NCBI RefSeq assembly: GCF_003185655.1 | Contig: NZ_QHJQ01000001.1 | Location: 124,001-188,000, forward strand | Length of the DNA stretch: 64,000 nucleotides | Direction: 5' to 3' | DNA from: Coraliomargarita sinensis | Lineage (GTDB): Bacteria > Verrucomicrobiota > Verrucomicrobiia > Opitutales > Coraliomargaritaceae | In this document: positions 49,804 to 61,582 of the stretch, in pieces | Layout of the letters: each line of letters begins with the position of its first letter | How positions within the stretch are numbered: the first letter of the stretch is position 1 | Notes under the pieces: generated by a model | Database searches by the model: none | Seen by the model: the letters and a program-made list of their open reading frames with translations, nothing else | What the model was told of the DNA's origin: nothing | Program-made: the position numbers and the translations under genes

Positions 49804-49849
49804 GATGACTAGTCGCGGTCCCGAGAGCTCTTTGCCGCACACAATCCTT

Positions 49850-49897
49850 GCAAATCCGGAGATTTGCGCACCCGGGAACGCAGATCTCCCGATCTGC
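49850..49897. promoter_or_regulatory. Two tandem hairpins upstream of purE
   Basis: GCAAATC-CGGA-GATTTGC (49850-49867) and GCAGATC-TCCC-GATCTGC (49880-49897) are two perfect 7-bp hairpins, 12 nt apart, with closely related arms (GCARATC). They could be a REP pair, or an RNA or operator element for purEK; the recA palindrome shares the word GATTTGC. Confidence 0.6.
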
Positions 49898-49978
49898 ACA
49901 CATACAATCGTTCTGCAGTTTGCCGTATACCCATAGAACAAAGATTGATTCGTGGCGGGAAACTGCTTCTCTGCTCAC

Positions 49979-50482
49979 ATGGACGCGAATGAGAAACAAG
50001 CCGTTGTCGGCATCATCATGGGCAGCCAGTCCGACTGGAGCACCATGAAGGAAGCAGCCACGCTGCTTGAGCAGCTCGGGATTCCCTACGAGACGAAAAT
50101 CGTCAGTGCGCACCGCACGCCGAAACGTCTCTACGAATATGCCGAGACGGCGGCAGACCGCGGGATCAAAGTGATTATTGCCGGCGCTGGCGGTGCCGCC
50201 CACCTTCCTGGAATGACGGCGGCCATCACACAGCTGCCGGTGCTTGGAGTCCCGGTACAGTCCAAAGCCCTCAGTGGCCAGGACTCCCTGCTTTCGATCG
50301 TACAGATGCCGGCCGGCGTGCCCGTCATGACCTTGGCGATTGGTGTGGCCGGCGCGAAAAATGCCGCCCTCTCCGCAGCGTCCATTCTGGCCCTGAGCGA
50401 CGAAAGCGTCAGTGCTCACCTCAAAACCTATCGTCAGGCACAGACTGAAAATGTGGTCGAGGCGGTGAATACAGAAGCATGA
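49979..50482 (+). CDS. purE: N5-carboxyaminoimidazole ribonucleotide mutase
   Basis: A 167-aa class I PurE that converts N5-CAIR to CAIR in purine synthesis. I set the start at the ATG at 49979 ([20 protein letters not shown]), since the family usually starts just before GIIMGSxSDW; a longer frame adds nine residues. The catalytic His lies in [14 protein letters not shown], and [19 protein letters not shown] and [16 protein letters not shown] (here [17 protein letters not shown]) complete the active site. It overlaps purK by four nt (ATGA). Confidence 0.95.
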   Translation: MDANEKQAVVGIIMGSQSDWSTMKEAATLLEQLGIPYETKIVSAHRTPKRLYEYAETAADRGIKVIIAGAGGAAHLPGMTAAITQLPVLGVPVQSKALSGQDSLLSIVQMPAGVPVMTLAIGVAGAKNAALSAASILALSDESVSAHLKTYRQAQTENVVEAVNTEA

Positions 50483-51621
50483 TCGGCCCGGGCAGCACCA
50501 TCGGTATCCTCGGAGGCGGCCAACTGGGTCGGATGCTCATCCTCGCCGGAAGAGCGCTCGGCTACCGCTTCGTCGTCTTTGAACCCAAAGGGCCCTGTGC
50601 GGCAGGCATGGTCGCCGACCGTGAGGTGAATGCGGAATACTCCGACGAGGCCGCACTGACGCGCTTTGCCGAATCCGTCGATATCATTACCCTCGAATTT
50701 GAAAACATTCCTGCCGAAGTTATCGACACACTGAGCGCAATCAAACCTGTCATGCCGGGCAAGCAGGCACTCCATATCTGCCAGCACCGCCAGCGGGAGA
50801 AGGATTTTCTCAAATCGAGCGGCCTACCCTGCGTGCCTTTTGAATATGCGGACTCCGCCGAAAGCCTTAAGGCCGCCGTTACCGCCATCGGTTTCCCCTG
50901 TGTGATCAAAACCGCTGCTTTCGGCTACGACGGAAAGGGGCAAATCAAGCTGAACGCCGAACACGAGTCAGAGGACTGCGACTACCTCTGGGACTTTCTG
51001 GGCAAGCCGCCGCGCGTTGTCGTGGAAAAGTGGATACACCATATCGGGGAGTTCTCCGTGGTTTGCGCCCGCAAGGCGGACGGAAGCAAGTCCACCCTGC
51101 CGATGGCGGAAAACGTACACGTCGACCACATCCTGCACGCTTCAATCGTGCCCGCACGTGTGACCGGCGCCACTCGCCGGGCGGGCGAAGCGCTCGCCTG
51201 CAAGATTGCTGATTTGCTCGATGTCGTCGGCCTGATTGCGGTCGAGCTCTTTCTCGATGAAAGCGGTCAACTGATCGTCAACGAGATGGCTCCCCGCCCG
51301 CATAATTCCGGGCATTACACCATTGAGGGCTGCTTCACCAGTCAGTTTGAGCAGCACATCCGCGCCGTTACGGACTTGCCTTTCGGGTCGACTGAGCTGC
51401 ACGGGCCGACCGTCATGATCAACTTACTCGGAGACGTATGGGAAAAAGGTGAGCCCGATTGGTCCGCACTGTTGAATGACCCGCGTTGCAAACTTCACCT
51501 CTACGATAAAGGTGAAGCGCGGCCCGGCCGGAAGATGGGACACTTTACGGTTATGGGCGATGAGATCGAAGAGACTCTGAAACGCGCGAACCGCCACTTC
51601 TCGGAATTGTTTCCCGCCTGA
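50479..51621 (+). CDS. purK: N5-carboxyaminoimidazole ribonucleotide synthase
   Basis: A 380-aa ATP-grasp enzyme that carboxylates AIR using bicarbonate, feeding PurE. The N-terminus is the pre-ATP-grasp fold [19 protein letters not shown], the ATP-binding loop is [14 protein letters not shown], and the catalytic centre is [19 protein letters not shown]. Length is as in other PurKs. It begins in the purE stop (ATGA), a classical coupled purEK operon. A hairpin after the gene probably ends the transcript. Confidence 0.96.
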   Translation: MIGPGSTIGILGGGQLGRMLILAGRALGYRFVVFEPKGPCAAGMVADREVNAEYSDEAALTRFAESVDIITLEFENIPAEVIDTLSAIKPVMPGKQALHICQHRQREKDFLKSSGLPCVPFEYADSAESLKAAVTAIGFPCVIKTAAFGYDGKGQIKLNAEHESEDCDYLWDFLGKPPRVVVEKWIHHIGEFSVVCARKADGSKSTLPMAENVHVDHILHASIVPARVTGATRRAGEALACKIADLLDVVGLIAVELFLDESGQLIVNEMAPRPHNSGHYTIEGCFTSQFEQHIRAVTDLPFGSTELHGPTVMINLLGDVWEKGEPDWSALLNDPRCKLHLYDKGEARPGRKMGHFTVMGDEIEETLKRANRHFSELFPA

Positions 51622-51648
51622 TTCGGGATATTCGATATTGAGCGTGTT

Positions 51649-51674
51649 CCGGACTTTCACACAGTGAAATCCGG
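51649..51674 (+). terminator. Hairpin after purK
   Basis: CCGGA-C-TTTCAC pairs with GTGAAA-TCCGG around ACA, 11 bp with one bulged C, followed by TCTTGTCGTT. The weak T-tract makes it a probable terminator or 3'-end hairpin between purK and trpE. Confidence 0.5.
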
Positions 51675-51728
51675 TCTTGTCGTTACTGCGCTCCTCGGAA
51701 CAATCCCTGACCTCATACCTTTGCACCC

Positions 51729-53219
51729 ATGCACATCCAGCCATCCAGATCCGACTTCGAAGCATTTGCCGCCAAGGGCAACACGGTGCCGGTGTATCTG
51801 GACATGACGGCGGACTGCGAGACGCCGCTCGGCGCCTATTCGAAGATCCGCTCGGAAGGTCCGGCCTTTCTTTTTGAATCCATCGTCGGGGGCGAGCGGA
51901 TCAGCCGCTACTCATTCCTCGGGGCGAATCCGCGAAAGGTTTTCCGGATTTACGAAGACGAGGTCAAAATCACGCACAAGGATGGCCGGACCGAGTGCTG
52001 CCCCACGCCGGAGGATCCCCTGAAGGTCATTGAGGCGGAAATGGCGCAATACCAGCCGGTGAAGACCCCGGGCATGCCCCCCTTCAACGGCGGCGCGGTC
52101 GGCTACGTGGGACACGAGTACATTCACTACGTTGAGCCGACGATTCATAAGCCTGCCAAAAACCCCCTGGAACTGCCGATTCTTTACTACATGATCACCG
52201 ATTCGGTGCTGATTTTCGATCACGCCCATCAGGTACTGCGAATCTGCGTCAACGCCAAGATCGACGGTGATCCGGGCGCGGCATATGACCTTGCCTGTGA
52301 AGAAATTCACAAAATATGTGAACAACTTGAAACACAGCAGAAACTGGGGCACCGCGAACTCTGCGAGCCGGGTGAAGTCACCGTTCCTCCCGGAAACTAT
52401 ACCCAGCCGGATTTTGAGGCTGCCGTGGAGAAAGTGAAGGATTATGTCCGCGCAGGGGATGTGATACAAACCGTTCTTTCCCAAAGATTTGAGAAACCTT
52501 TTGAGCCGACTGCCGTCGATCTCTACCGTGCCCTGCGCATGGTTAATCCCTCTCCCTACATGTTTTTGCTGGAAGACGGGGATTTTTCTGTCGTGGGTGC
52601 GTCTCCCGAGGTGCACGTCCGCCTGACAGGCGATGAGGTGGAAATCCGCCCCATTGCTGGCACGAGGCACCGTGGGGCGAACGAAAACGAGGATCTGGCA
52701 CTGGAAAAAGATCTCCTTGGCGACGCCAAAGAACGGGCTGAACACCTCATGCTCGTCGATTTGGCCCGTAATGACATCGGGCGGGTCTGCAAATACGGCT
52801 CCATTCACGTGCCCGATTACATGGTAATCGAAAGATATTCACATGTTATGCACATTGTTTCGCAGGTCGGGGGGACGATCCGGCCCGACTGCACCGCGTA
52901 TGACCTGATGCGGGCCACTTTCCCGGCCGGCACACTAAGTGGAGCCCCGAAAGTCCGGGCGCTACAGATCATTTCGGAACTCGAACAGTCCCAGCGCGGC
53001 GTCTACGGCGGTGCCATCGGTTATTTTGGGTTCGAAGGAAATCACGATTCTGCCATCGGGATTCGCACTGCAGTGGTCAAGGACGGAAAGATCTACATCC
53101 AGTCCGGAGCAGGTGTCGTGGCCGATTCGGAGCCTGAAAGCGAGTACATGGAAACGGTGAATAAGGCCAAGGCCATGCTGAAGGCCGTCGCAACAGCTGA
53201 AGAAATGTTCAAAATTTAG
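51729..53219 (+). CDS. trpE: Anthranilate synthase component I
   Basis: A 496-aa chorismate-using enzyme, first step of tryptophan synthesis. Signatures: the regulatory N-terminal region with LFESIVGGERISRYSFLGAN; then SPSPYMFLLEDGDFSVVGASPE, IRPIAGTRHRGANENEDLAL and HLMLVDLARNDIGRVCKYGS in the chorismate-binding domain. Length is normal. No trpG or other trp genes follow, so the amidotransferase must be encoded elsewhere. The leader (ACCTCATACCTTTGCACCC-ATG) is pyrimidine-rich with no Shine-Dalgarno sequence. I see no Trp-codon leader peptide. Confidence 0.95.
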   Translation: MHIQPSRSDFEAFAAKGNTVPVYLDMTADCETPLGAYSKIRSEGPAFLFESIVGGERISRYSFLGANPRKVFRIYEDEVKITHKDGRTECCPTPEDPLKVIEAEMAQYQPVKTPGMPPFNGGAVGYVGHEYIHYVEPTIHKPAKNPLELPILYYMITDSVLIFDHAHQVLRICVNAKIDGDPGAAYDLACEEIHKICEQLETQQKLGHRELCEPGEVTVPPGNYTQPDFEAAVEKVKDYVRAGDVIQTVLSQRFEKPFEPTAVDLYRALRMVNPSPYMFLLEDGDFSVVGASPEVHVRLTGDEVEIRPIAGTRHRGANENEDLALEKDLLGDAKERAEHLMLVDLARNDIGRVCKYGSIHVPDYMVIERYSHVMHIVSQVGGTIRPDCTAYDLMRATFPAGTLSGAPKVRALQIISELEQSQRGVYGGAIGYFGFEGNHDSAIGIRTAVVKDGKIYIQSGAGVVADSEPESEYMETVNKAKAMLKAVATAEEMFKI

Positions 53220-53334
53220 CCCTTTACTGTAAGCCTGTAGAATAATCGTCGATATCTTCTTACAACACGGGAACAATTTACGTTCCCACGTCTCTCACAT
53301 CACAGACGGTTGTAACATCGACATTATTTCTACT

Positions 53335-54351
53335 ATGGCACAAGCACAAGCAGCTCCCCGTTACAAAAACCGCTTGAGCGGCGTTCCTCGCTCACAAACT
53401 GACAACGCCGAAGTTGTTTCTGATGTTCGTGAGCTCCCTTCTTCTGATCGGAATGTTATGCGTACTTACATGCAGGAAATCGGTAAGACGCCTCTGTTAT
53501 CCAAAGAAGAAGAAATCGAGCTGGCTGCACGCATAAAGAAAGGGGATAAATCCGCACGGGATCACATGATTTCGGCCAACCTGCGCTTGGTTGTAAAAAT
53601 TGCGCATGATTACAATAATTTCGGGCTCCCTCTACTCGACCTAATCAGCGAAGGTAACATTGGACTGGTTAAAGCCGTCGAGCGTTTTGATCCTTCCAAG
53701 GGGGGTAAGCTCAGCACATACGCAGCCTGGTGGATTAAGCAATCCATCAAGCGCGCACTCGCCAATCAGAGCAAAACCATCCGCCTGCCGGTGCATCTCG
53801 TTGATCGTATTGCCAAGATGCGCAAGATAACCGGCGAACTTGCTGAAGAACTGGACCGTGAACCGACCGACGAGGAAATTGCCTACGCGATGGACCTCCC
53901 CATCAACAAGGTGGCACATTTGAAGTCTGTCAGTGTTCGCCCCTCCTCTCTGGACGCGCCTGTGGGTGAAGATGGAGATACGACTTTCGGCGAATTGGTC
54001 GGCGACGAAAATGAAGCCAGTCCGCTGGAAAACCTTCAGGAAAAGTCGGTCAGCAATGATATCAAGTCGGTCATCAGTCAACTGGAAGACCGCGAAGCGG
54101 AAATCATCCACTTGCGCTTTGGACTGGATGGCAACCACCCGCTGACTCTTGAGGAAGTGGGTGAACGCTTCGATATCACGCGTGAGCGGGTCCGCCAGAT
54201 TCAGAATATAGCTTTACACAAAATGCGCCGCATTATGACGGAGAACGAGCGTCAAAGAACGAAAGAAGAAGTGCATCAGGAAAACATCGAACAAAAGAAG
54301 ATGGAAGTGCTTCAGGAGTTCTTCGCCGAAAACGCGGCAGATGAATCATAG
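53335..54351 (+). CDS. RNA polymerase sigma-70 family factor (short, group 1/2-like)
   Basis: A 338-aa sigma factor. Region 1.2 (NVMRTYMQEIGKTPLLSKEEE) starts near residue 45; region 2 contains ISANLRLVVKIAHDYNNFGL, DLISEGNIGLVKAVERFDP and STYAAWWIKQSIKRALANQ; region 3 and region 4 (LTLEEVGERFDITRERVRQIQ) are complete. Region 1.1 and the long non-conserved insertion of primary sigma factors are absent, so it is either an alternative RpoS/RpoH-like group 2 factor or a short principal factor. The C-terminus has an extra 40-residue charged tail (EENIEQKKMEVLQEF). A strong terminator follows. Confidence 0.88.
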   Translation: MAQAQAAPRYKNRLSGVPRSQTDNAEVVSDVRELPSSDRNVMRTYMQEIGKTPLLSKEEEIELAARIKKGDKSARDHMISANLRLVVKIAHDYNNFGLPLLDLISEGNIGLVKAVERFDPSKGGKLSTYAAWWIKQSIKRALANQSKTIRLPVHLVDRIAKMRKITGELAEELDREPTDEEIAYAMDLPINKVAHLKSVSVRPSSLDAPVGEDGDTTFGELVGDENEASPLENLQEKSVSNDIKSVISQLEDREAEIIHLRFGLDGNHPLTLEEVGERFDITRERVRQIQNIALHKMRRIMTENERQRTKEEVHQENIEQKKMEVLQEFFAENAADES

Positions 54352-54372
54352 TGTTTTGTAGACTGTTGTTTG

Positions 54373-55983
54373 TTAGGATATGCCCTCCGGTGGAAACGCC
54401 GGGGGGCTTTTTCTTGGCCGGAATCCGGGCAGCAGGGCCACGAAGGCGAAAACGCCACCCAGACCGACAAACCAATCTCCATGGCGAGTGTAAAAGCTCT
54501 GCTGGCGCGCCCAATCAGAGTACTGAGAGACCGTGTAGCTGCCTCCTCCCCGAAAGTAGATACTCCCGTTCTCATCATAAAGTACGTCACGTATCGTGCC
54601 GTAGGCATCAATCCAGCCACTCCAACCACCATTCCCGCAACGCATCACCGGCCGCCGGTTTTCCACCGCCCTGAGGACAGAATGCGCCGCATGCTGCTCC
54701 GCGCCCCCTTCTTCTCCATACCAGGCATTGTTCGTCGCCACAAAAAAGACCTGCGCCCCGGCCCTGGCACTCTCGCGAGCCAGAGCAGGAAAGACATCCT
54801 CGTAACAGACCAGTGAGCCGATTTTAAAAGTCTGCTCTTTTAGCTCCAGTGCAATCAGGGCCGGCCCACTTCCCGGCGAGAAATTGCCCTCCAGGGGGAC
54901 GAATTTCTCGACGATAAAATGAAACGGCTTGGGCACATATTCACCAAAGGGCACCAGTTCCCGTTTCCTGTAAACGTCCTCCGACATCGCGGGCGAAGGA
55001 TAAGCCAGAGTCACTCCATTATGCCACAAGTCCCCTTCCTTCTCGTAAGTGAGGCCACCCATTAGGATTGGTTTATCAATTTCCTTTGTCAGGCGGAGCA
55101 CCCGCGCATTCATTTCCGGATACCCGATGACCGGCCAGGGAGCCGCGGCTTCAGGCCATAAGAGGACGTCGTTGTTCAGGCTGGCGACAAATCGGGTCTG
55201 CTTCTCGAGGACCTGGAGATTCTCTTTTTCACGATCACTGTCCCATTTCAATTCCGGGGCGATGTAAGGTTGAACCACCCCGGCGGTGAACCATTCCTGC
55301 GACGAATCCGGCTTTGGCAGAGAATAAAAGAAAACATAGAGGCACAGACCCAGGCAAGCCATGCCCATGTAGAGGTCGGGGCTGAACCACCCTGTCCACA
55401 TCTTGCGCTCGCGGCGAACGAAGCGGTGCCGCAAGGTCTGGGCCACGCAGCAGTTGAAAAAAATCAAAAGAAAGGAGACGCCATAAGCCCCACTCCAGGC
55501 GGAGATTTGCAGGACGACGGGCCGCTCCCACTGACTGAGCGCCAGAGGCGCCCAGGGGAAGCCCCAGAAGAGCCAGGTGCGCATCCATTCAATGAAGACC
55601 CAAAACCCCGCCAGCCCGGCGAAGCCCAGCACCCGAGCCCCAAAACTGCGCTCCGCGAGCCTTGGGATCAAAAACCGGGCCAACCCGACCCATAGCACAA
55701 AAAGCAAAGCCAGGATGGCACTGAGCAATATAGTGCCAACCCATGTCACGTGGCGGAGCCAAATCAGGATCGAAAACCAACTCGCCCATCCAGTGGCGAA
55801 AGCCAGGAACCAAAAGACTTTCCCCCTCGGCACGGTATAAAGCCAGAGCAAAAGCGGCACGAAGGCGATGTAAGCGGCCTCGGCAAAGTCGAAGGGCGGA
55901 ATGGAAAGCACCCAAAGCAGCGCGGTGGTGACACCCGCCAGCAAGCCCCACCAAGGTGAACTGTTGTGCCCGGCCTGCGTCAT
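54373..55983 (-). CDS. lnt: Apolipoprotein N-acyltransferase
   Basis: A 536-aa inner-membrane enzyme adding the third acyl chain to lipoproteins. About six to eight N-terminal hydrophobic helices precede the periplasmic nitrilase domain. The Glu-Lys-Cys triad is visible in [29 protein letters not shown] and [14 protein letters not shown]. Length is normal. Its start overlaps mrdA by 4 nt (ATGA), so it is the last gene of the mre operon. The C-terminal tail ([15 protein letters not shown]) is encoded by the terminator of the convergent sigma gene. Full lipoprotein triacylation agrees with Lol-type proteins elsewhere in the window. Confidence 0.93.
   Translation of the reverse strand: MTQAGHNSSPWWGLLAGVTTALLWVLSIPPFDFAEAAYIAFVPLLLWLYTVPRGKVFWFLAFATGWASWFSILIWLRHVTWVGTILLSAILALLFVLWVGLARFLIPRLAERSFGARVLGFAGLAGFWVFIEWMRTWLFWGFPWAPLALSQWERPVVLQISAWSGAYGVSFLLIFFNCCVAQTLRHRFVRRERKMWTGWFSPDLYMGMACLGLCLYVFFYSLPKPDSSQEWFTAGVVQPYIAPELKWDSDREKENLQVLEKQTRFVASLNNDVLLWPEAAAPWPVIGYPEMNARVLRLTKEIDKPILMGGLTYEKEGDLWHNGVTLAYPSPAMSEDVYRKRELVPFGEYVPKPFHFIVEKFVPLEGNFSPGSGPALIALELKEQTFKIGSLVCYEDVFPALARESARAGAQVFFVATNNAWYGEEGGAEQHAAHSVLRAVENRRPVMRCGNGGWSGWIDAYGTIRDVLYDENGSIYFRGGGSYTVSQYSDWARQQSFYTRHGDWFVGLGGVFAFVALLPGFRPRKSPPAFPPEGIS
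54382..54412 (+). terminator. Terminator of the sigma factor, inside lnt
   Basis: GCCCTCCGG, loop TGGAAACG, CCGGGGGGC (one T-G pair) followed by TTTTTC. Its DNA also encodes the last residues of the convergent lnt gene (PPAFPPEG). Confidence 0.88.
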
Positions 55984-57932
55984 TCCGCACTGGGGAATCC
56001 GGCCCGCTCGGGGTATTCTTCGATAAACTGGAGGAAAATATCCTTTGCCACCGGCCCGGCGGTGGAACCGCCGTGGTAGCTATCCGCTGCGCTGGATCCC
56101 TCGACCATCACAGCCACCGCAATCTGCGGATCCTCGACCGGGGCGCAACCGATGAACCATGCCAGATTCACTTCTTCACCATGTGCCCGAAAATCCGCCG
56201 TGCCGGTTTTCCCGGCAATTCGCAAGCCGTCGATTTGCACCAGGCGCCCGGTTCCGTCGGTTCCGACGACCCGCTGCATGCCCTCCCAAATCGCCAGCCA
56301 GTTCTCACGGCTCAACCCAATCGGTTCGCCGCCATGAGCAACCTTGCCCGCTTCTTCCGGGGAAAGTGCAAGCAGGGTCGGCTGGGTGCGTGTTTCTCCT
56401 CGTGCCAGAGAGGCCATAAATGATGCCATTTGCAACGGGGTCACCAGAAGAAAGCCCTGACCGATCGCGGTATTGGCCGTATCGCCCGGGACCCAGCCCG
56501 CGCCGACTTGCTCGCGTTTCCATGATTTTGTCGGTACCACGATCCGGCTGGTTTCATAGGGCAACTCGATGCCTGTCTTTTGGTCCAGGCCGAAACGCAT
56601 GGCCTCCGCACTGAGCACGTCGATTCCCATCCGAAGCCCTTCCGCATAATAGTAAACATTACAACTCCCCTCGATGGCTGCGGCCGTATCAACCACCCCG
56701 TGTCCATAGCGCGCATGGCAGCGAAAGATCCGGTTGCCCACGCGATAGACCCCCTGGCAATCGTGCTGTGTTTCGGGCCCGATCGTATTGGCCCGCATGC
56801 CGGCAATCGTCGTTAGCAGCTTGAACGTCGAACCGGGCGGGTAGGAAAGTTGCACCGCGCGGTTCAACCAGGCGCCACGTTCGTTGATATCGTCGAAGGT
56901 CGCTCGCGGGATATAGGGGCTGAGGTCATTGAGGTCGAAACTGGGATGACTCGCCATCGTCAGCACCTCCCCGGTCTTAATGTCGATGGCCACGGCGGCC
57001 CCTTTGCGTTCCCCGAGAGCGGTCTCCGCGGCAAGTTGCAGGTCGATATCAATACTGGTGATCAGATCACCGCCTTGTTGCGGGGCCACCATCTCGAGGC
57101 GGGTATCCTGAAACCCGAGCGGATCGACCCGCCACAATTCCGTTCCCGCAATCCCGGAAAGCAGCTCGTTAAAGGAGCGCTCCAGCCCGGTCTTGCCCAC
57201 TTTTTTCTTAAAGGTGAAAGTCTTAATCCCATCATCGGGGAACTCACTGGGATCGGGCGTGACGTTTTGCACATAGCCCAGGGTATGTGCCGCCGCTGTT
57301 CCGTAAGGATAGTAACGGGCCGTGCCGGTATGCACTTTGATCGGTGAATCGACAGGCACTTGTTCCACCAGGCGCGCATACTGATCGGGATTCAAATCTT
57401 CCACCAGAGGCAGGGGCAAAAGCAGCTGCTCGTTGAAGTGCCGGATGATTTTATTCATCGACAACGAATCATCCCGTCCGGTGATACGGTTGATCTCGTC
57501 AATGTAACGTTGAATTACATTTTCCCGGGCCGTCCACTGTAACTGGTAATAATCCGGGATCGGCGGTTCCTGCGGCTGGTCCGCCTGAGGCGTGCTTTGG
57601 TATTCTTCCTGCAGGCGTGTTCGCTCCGCCCGGATAATGTTGGCATACTCACGCCGGAACTCGGGCCGAAGGTCGTCCAGATAAACCACCGCGGAATAGT
57701 GCGCGCGGTTGCCCACAAGGAGATTTCCTTTCCGGTCATAGATATCGCCGCGCGGCCCGGGATTGAGAATACGGCGTTCTGTTTGCCGCTTCTCGATCTC
57801 TTCATATTTCCTGCTCGCGACAAGTTGACGCCAGCCAAGCCCGACAAGAAGCACCAGCGTCGCTGCGATGATGATCCAAAAGAAAAAAAGGATGCGCGGG
57901 TTTTCCCCCCGATGCACATCAACCTGACTCAT
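55980..57932 (-). CDS. mrdA: Penicillin-binding protein 2 (elongasome transpeptidase)
   Basis: A 650-aa class B PBP. I choose the ATG at 57932 ([18 protein letters not shown]), which overlaps the mreD stop as ATGA. A transmembrane helix lies at about 14-36, the dimerisation domain at about 40-250 (with [19 protein letters not shown]), and the transpeptidase domain at about 285-640 with SxxK in [14 protein letters not shown], SxN in [13 protein letters not shown] and KTG in [10 protein letters not shown]. It makes peptidoglycan cross-links during rod elongation. rodA is not adjacent; lnt follows instead. Confidence 0.95.
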   Translation of the reverse strand: MSQVDVHRGENPRILFFFWIIIAATLVLLVGLGWRQLVASRKYEEIEKRQTERRILNPGPRGDIYDRKGNLLVGNRAHYSAVVYLDDLRPEFRREYANIIRAERTRLQEEYQSTPQADQPQEPPIPDYYQLQWTARENVIQRYIDEINRITGRDDSLSMNKIIRHFNEQLLLPLPLVEDLNPDQYARLVEQVPVDSPIKVHTGTARYYPYGTAAAHTLGYVQNVTPDPSEFPDDGIKTFTFKKKVGKTGLERSFNELLSGIAGTELWRVDPLGFQDTRLEMVAPQQGGDLITSIDIDLQLAAETALGERKGAAVAIDIKTGEVLTMASHPSFDLNDLSPYIPRATFDDINERGAWLNRAVQLSYPPGSTFKLLTTIAGMRANTIGPETQHDCQGVYRVGNRIFRCHARYGHGVVDTAAAIEGSCNVYYYAEGLRMGIDVLSAEAMRFGLDQKTGIELPYETSRIVVPTKSWKREQVGAGWVPGDTANTAIGQGFLLVTPLQMASFMASLARGETRTQPTLLALSPEEAGKVAHGGEPIGLSRENWLAIWEGMQRVVGTDGTGRLVQIDGLRIAGKTGTADFRAHGEEVNLAWFIGCAPVEDPQIAVAVMVEGSSAADSYHGGSTAGPVAKDIFLQFIEEYPERAGFPSAE

Positions 57933-58459
57933 AACAAGGGCAAGTCCTCCGGCTCGGTTTCCAGATGGCAAATTTCAAACAACTGCCGCTCCAAATTATA
58001 AAACCACGGCGCGATAATGAGCAGTGCCAGATGCGACGACAATGAAGTTGTCACCACTTGTATCCAAAAACTTGCGACACCAAAATATTCACGCCCCGTC
58101 GCAACAGTAAGCGCAACGAGGAGGAAGAAGTTAATGCCGTGCGCCAAAAGGATGGGATGGTAGTTGTGCTCCGCGCGAAAGCGTATCCGGACCGAGAAAA
58201 TCATCGCTCCGGCGATCAGGAAAAGAATCGTGAAAAATCCGAAGGGCACACTCAACGAGGCATCCACCCAAAGGCCCGTAAGCAGGGTGCAAATAAAATA
58301 GGACTGGTGCCGTAAATAGAGTGCGGGCAACACAATCATCGGACCAAGCAGGAAGAGGTAGACCGGCCACCCGGCCATACCCGAATTCACCAGTTGGGTC
58401 AGGTAGAGCAGCAGCGCGTTCGCGCCGAACATGATCAAGGCACGGGGATCAAGGAGCAT
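57929..58459 (-). CDS. mreD: Rod shape-determining protein MreD
   Basis: A 176-aa integral membrane protein with five to six hydrophobic segments, coupling MreBC to the elongasome. The start is taken as the ATG at 58459 ([20 protein letters not shown]), overlapping mreC by 11 nt; an ATG 15 nt upstream is possible. The pattern [18 protein letters not shown] agrees with MreD. Sequence conservation in this family is low, so the call rests largely on its place between mreC and mrdA. Confidence 0.88.
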   Translation of the reverse strand: MLLDPRALIMFGANALLLYLTQLVNSGMAGWPVYLFLLGPMIVLPALYLRHQSYFICTLLTGLWVDASLSVPFGFFTILFLIAGAMIFSVRIRFRAEHNYHPILLAHGINFFLLVALTVATGREYFGVASFWIQVVTTSLSSHLALLIIAPWFYNLERQLFEICHLETEPEDLPLL

Positions 58460-59300
58460 CACTTTCGATCTCAATGGGGTTGAGCGGTATTAGGACGGCC
58501 ACCTCATGCAAACTGAGCAGATCCGGATCAAGGGCAACTTCGCCCGCCTGAAAAATACCCGTGCTGCCGGGTTCGAGCCAGACCACTTCCCCGATCGATA
58601 GACCGGGGGGAAAGGTGCCCCCCAGATGGGTGGATACCAGTTGGAGCGGATCGTTGGAATTGGCCATCAAGTCCTGCGGGGCGTCACTCACTCGTCCAAC
58701 AGGATCACCGAAACCGGACTGGGGCACTCCTTCGTAGACGACGGGGCGCGGGTCACCCTCGAATTGGGCCGCCATTCTGAAATTCGGACTCGAAATCAGT
58801 TCGACCCGGCTGGTGAAGGCATTCACTTCGACCACACGACCGACCACCCCGCCGGAAAAAACCACTGCGGCCCCGTTCGGTATATCATAATCCCGCCCCT
58901 TGCGAAGGATGAGATGCTGCCACCAGGCGCTCAAATCACGACGGATCACACGGGCGACTTCGTAGCGGTATTCCCGGCGACTGGGCAGGTCGAGGATTGC
59001 CTCGAGTCGTCGGATTTCCGCCTGCAGCGTCTCTGCCCGTTGAGCGTTGAACTGATAGTAGGATTTCGCACGGGCGATCTCCTGTCCGGCCAGCTCGAGC
59101 TCTCGTTTCGAGTGCATGCGTCGGGCCCAAAAGCCTTCCAGGTCTTCCAGATAGGAACTCGCGACCCAGGCCGGTGCTTGAAACTCGCTGAAGCTCGCTT
59201 TGAGAAAAGCCTTCACCCCGATCGGCACGACCCACCACGCCACAAGAAAGACGCCGAGGGCGACTAAAGGTTTAAACTTATCGAGGCGTCTGTTCGCCAC
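58449..59300 (-). CDS. mreC: Rod shape-determining protein MreC
   Basis: A 283-aa protein of the rod complex. An N-terminal transmembrane helix (LVALGVFLVAWWVVPIGV), a coiled coil (about 60-110, with ELAGQEIARAKSYYQFNAQ), and a C-terminal beta-rich periplasmic domain (about 125-275: KGRDYDIPNGAAVVFSGGVVGRV, then SPNFRMAAQFEGDPRP) are in the standard order. It lies 9 nt after mreB and overlaps mreD. Confidence 0.93.
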   Translation of the reverse strand: MANRRLDKFKPLVALGVFLVAWWVVPIGVKAFLKASFSEFQAPAWVASSYLEDLEGFWARRMHSKRELELAGQEIARAKSYYQFNAQRAETLQAEIRRLEAILDLPSRREYRYEVARVIRRDLSAWWQHLILRKGRDYDIPNGAAVVFSGGVVGRVVEVNAFTSRVELISSPNFRMAAQFEGDPRPVVYEGVPQSGFGDPVGRVSDAPQDLMANSNDPLQLVSTHLGGTFPPGLSIGEVVWLEPGSTGIFQAGEVALDPDLLSLHEVAVLIPLNPIEIESDAP

Positions 59301-59309
59301 GTCCTGAGC

Positions 59310-60332
59310 TTAGTTTTTAGGAGCCCCGGTCAGGTCCTTCAGAAGGAAGGCCAACTCATGCAGCACCATACCAGTTCCATTTGCCACCGCACTGAGCGGG
59401 TCGTCCGCAATAATAACAGGCAGACCGGTCGCATCACTGAGCATCTGGTCAAGGCCTTTGATCATCGCACCACCTCCGGCGAGGAAAAAGCCTCGGTCCA
59501 CCAAATCGGCCGAAAGTTCCGGCGGGCAGCGCTCCAGAGCATTACGCACCAGATCGCCAATCGCCTGAATCGTATCGGAAAGCGCTTCGCGAATTTCCTG
59601 GGAGGTGATGGTAATCGTCTTGGGCAAGCCGGCAACCGAGTCGCGGCCGCGTACTTCCATGGAAATTTCTTCCTCCATGGGAAAAGCGGAGCCGACGCGA
59701 ATCTTGATTTCTTCAGCCGTGCGTTCCCCGATCATTAAATTGTAGGCGCGCTTCATGTAGTTCACGATCGCAGTATCGATTTCGTCGCCGCCCACACGAA
59801 TGCTCTTGGTGTAAACCACACCGGCCAGCGAGATGATGGCCACCTCGGTGGTACCGCCGCCGATATCGACAATCATGTTGGCCGCAGGCTCATCGATCGG
59901 TAGGCCGACGCCGATTGCCGCCGCCATGGGCTCCTCAAGCAGCACCACATCGCGGGCACCCGCACGGATGGCGGAGTCTTTCACGGCCCGGCGTTCCACT
60001 TCGGTAATGCCGGAAGGTACAGCGACCACGATGCGCGGGGCCACAAAAGTCTTCTTGCGGTTCACCTTGTTGATGAAATAGCGAAGCATCGCCTCGGTAA
60101 TTTCAAAGTCGGCGATCACGCCGTCCTTCATTGGACGGATCGCGGTGATGTTACCGGGCGTGCGGCCCAACATCTTCTTGGCTTCAGAACCCACCGCGCA
60201 GACTTTCTTGGTCGAGGTATAAATCGCCACCACACTGGGCTCACGAAGAACAATACCTTTTTCTTTCGCGAACACGAGCGTGTTTGCGGTCCCTAGGTCG
60301 ATACCGATGTCGTTAGAAAGAAGTCCGAGCAC
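59310..60332 (-). CDS. mreB: Rod shape-determining actin homologue MreB
   Basis: A 340-aa actin-like ATPase that guides rod growth. It starts with GTG ([19 protein letters not shown]). Phosphate 1 motif is [13 protein letters not shown], the connect 1 and phosphate 2 motifs are in [17 protein letters not shown], and the adenosine motif is [14 protein letters not shown]. It heads the operon mreB-mreC-mreD-mrdA-lnt, which has overlapping junctions. The 67-nt gap upstream, toward tyrS, contains a TTGACA hexamer that could be its promoter. Confidence 0.97.
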   Translation of the reverse strand: MLGLLSNDIGIDLGTANTLVFAKEKGIVLREPSVVAIYTSTKKVCAVGSEAKKMLGRTPGNITAIRPMKDGVIADFEITEAMLRYFINKVNRKKTFVAPRIVVAVPSGITEVERRAVKDSAIRAGARDVVLLEEPMAAAIGVGLPIDEPAANMIVDIGGGTTEVAIISLAGVVYTKSIRVGGDEIDTAIVNYMKRAYNLMIGERTAEEIKIRVGSAFPMEEEISMEVRGRDSVAGLPKTITITSQEIREALSDTIQAIGDLVRNALERCPPELSADLVDRGFFLAGGGAMIKGLDQMLSDATGLPVIIADDPLSAVANGTGMVLHELAFLLKDLTGAPKN

Positions 60333-60338
60333 AGAGAG

Positions 60339-60367
60339 TTTTTTTAGTCAAAGGTTTTGAATGTCAA
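60339..60367 (-). promoter_or_regulatory. Possible mreB promoter
   Basis: On the minus strand TTGACA (a perfect -35 hexamer) is followed after 15-17 nt by an AT-rich stretch (TAAAAAAAC). The -10 box is poor, so the call is tentative. Confidence 0.3.
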
Positions 60368-60399
60368 TTAATTAGCATCGGCTAAGCATGCGCTGAAGC

Positions 60400-61581
<1,182 letters not shown>

Positions 61582-61582
61582 A

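Noticed and set aside
51622..51728. Trp leader-peptide attenuator before trpE
   Set aside because: No short frame with Trp codons and no competing stems; only one hairpin, better explained as the purK 3' end.
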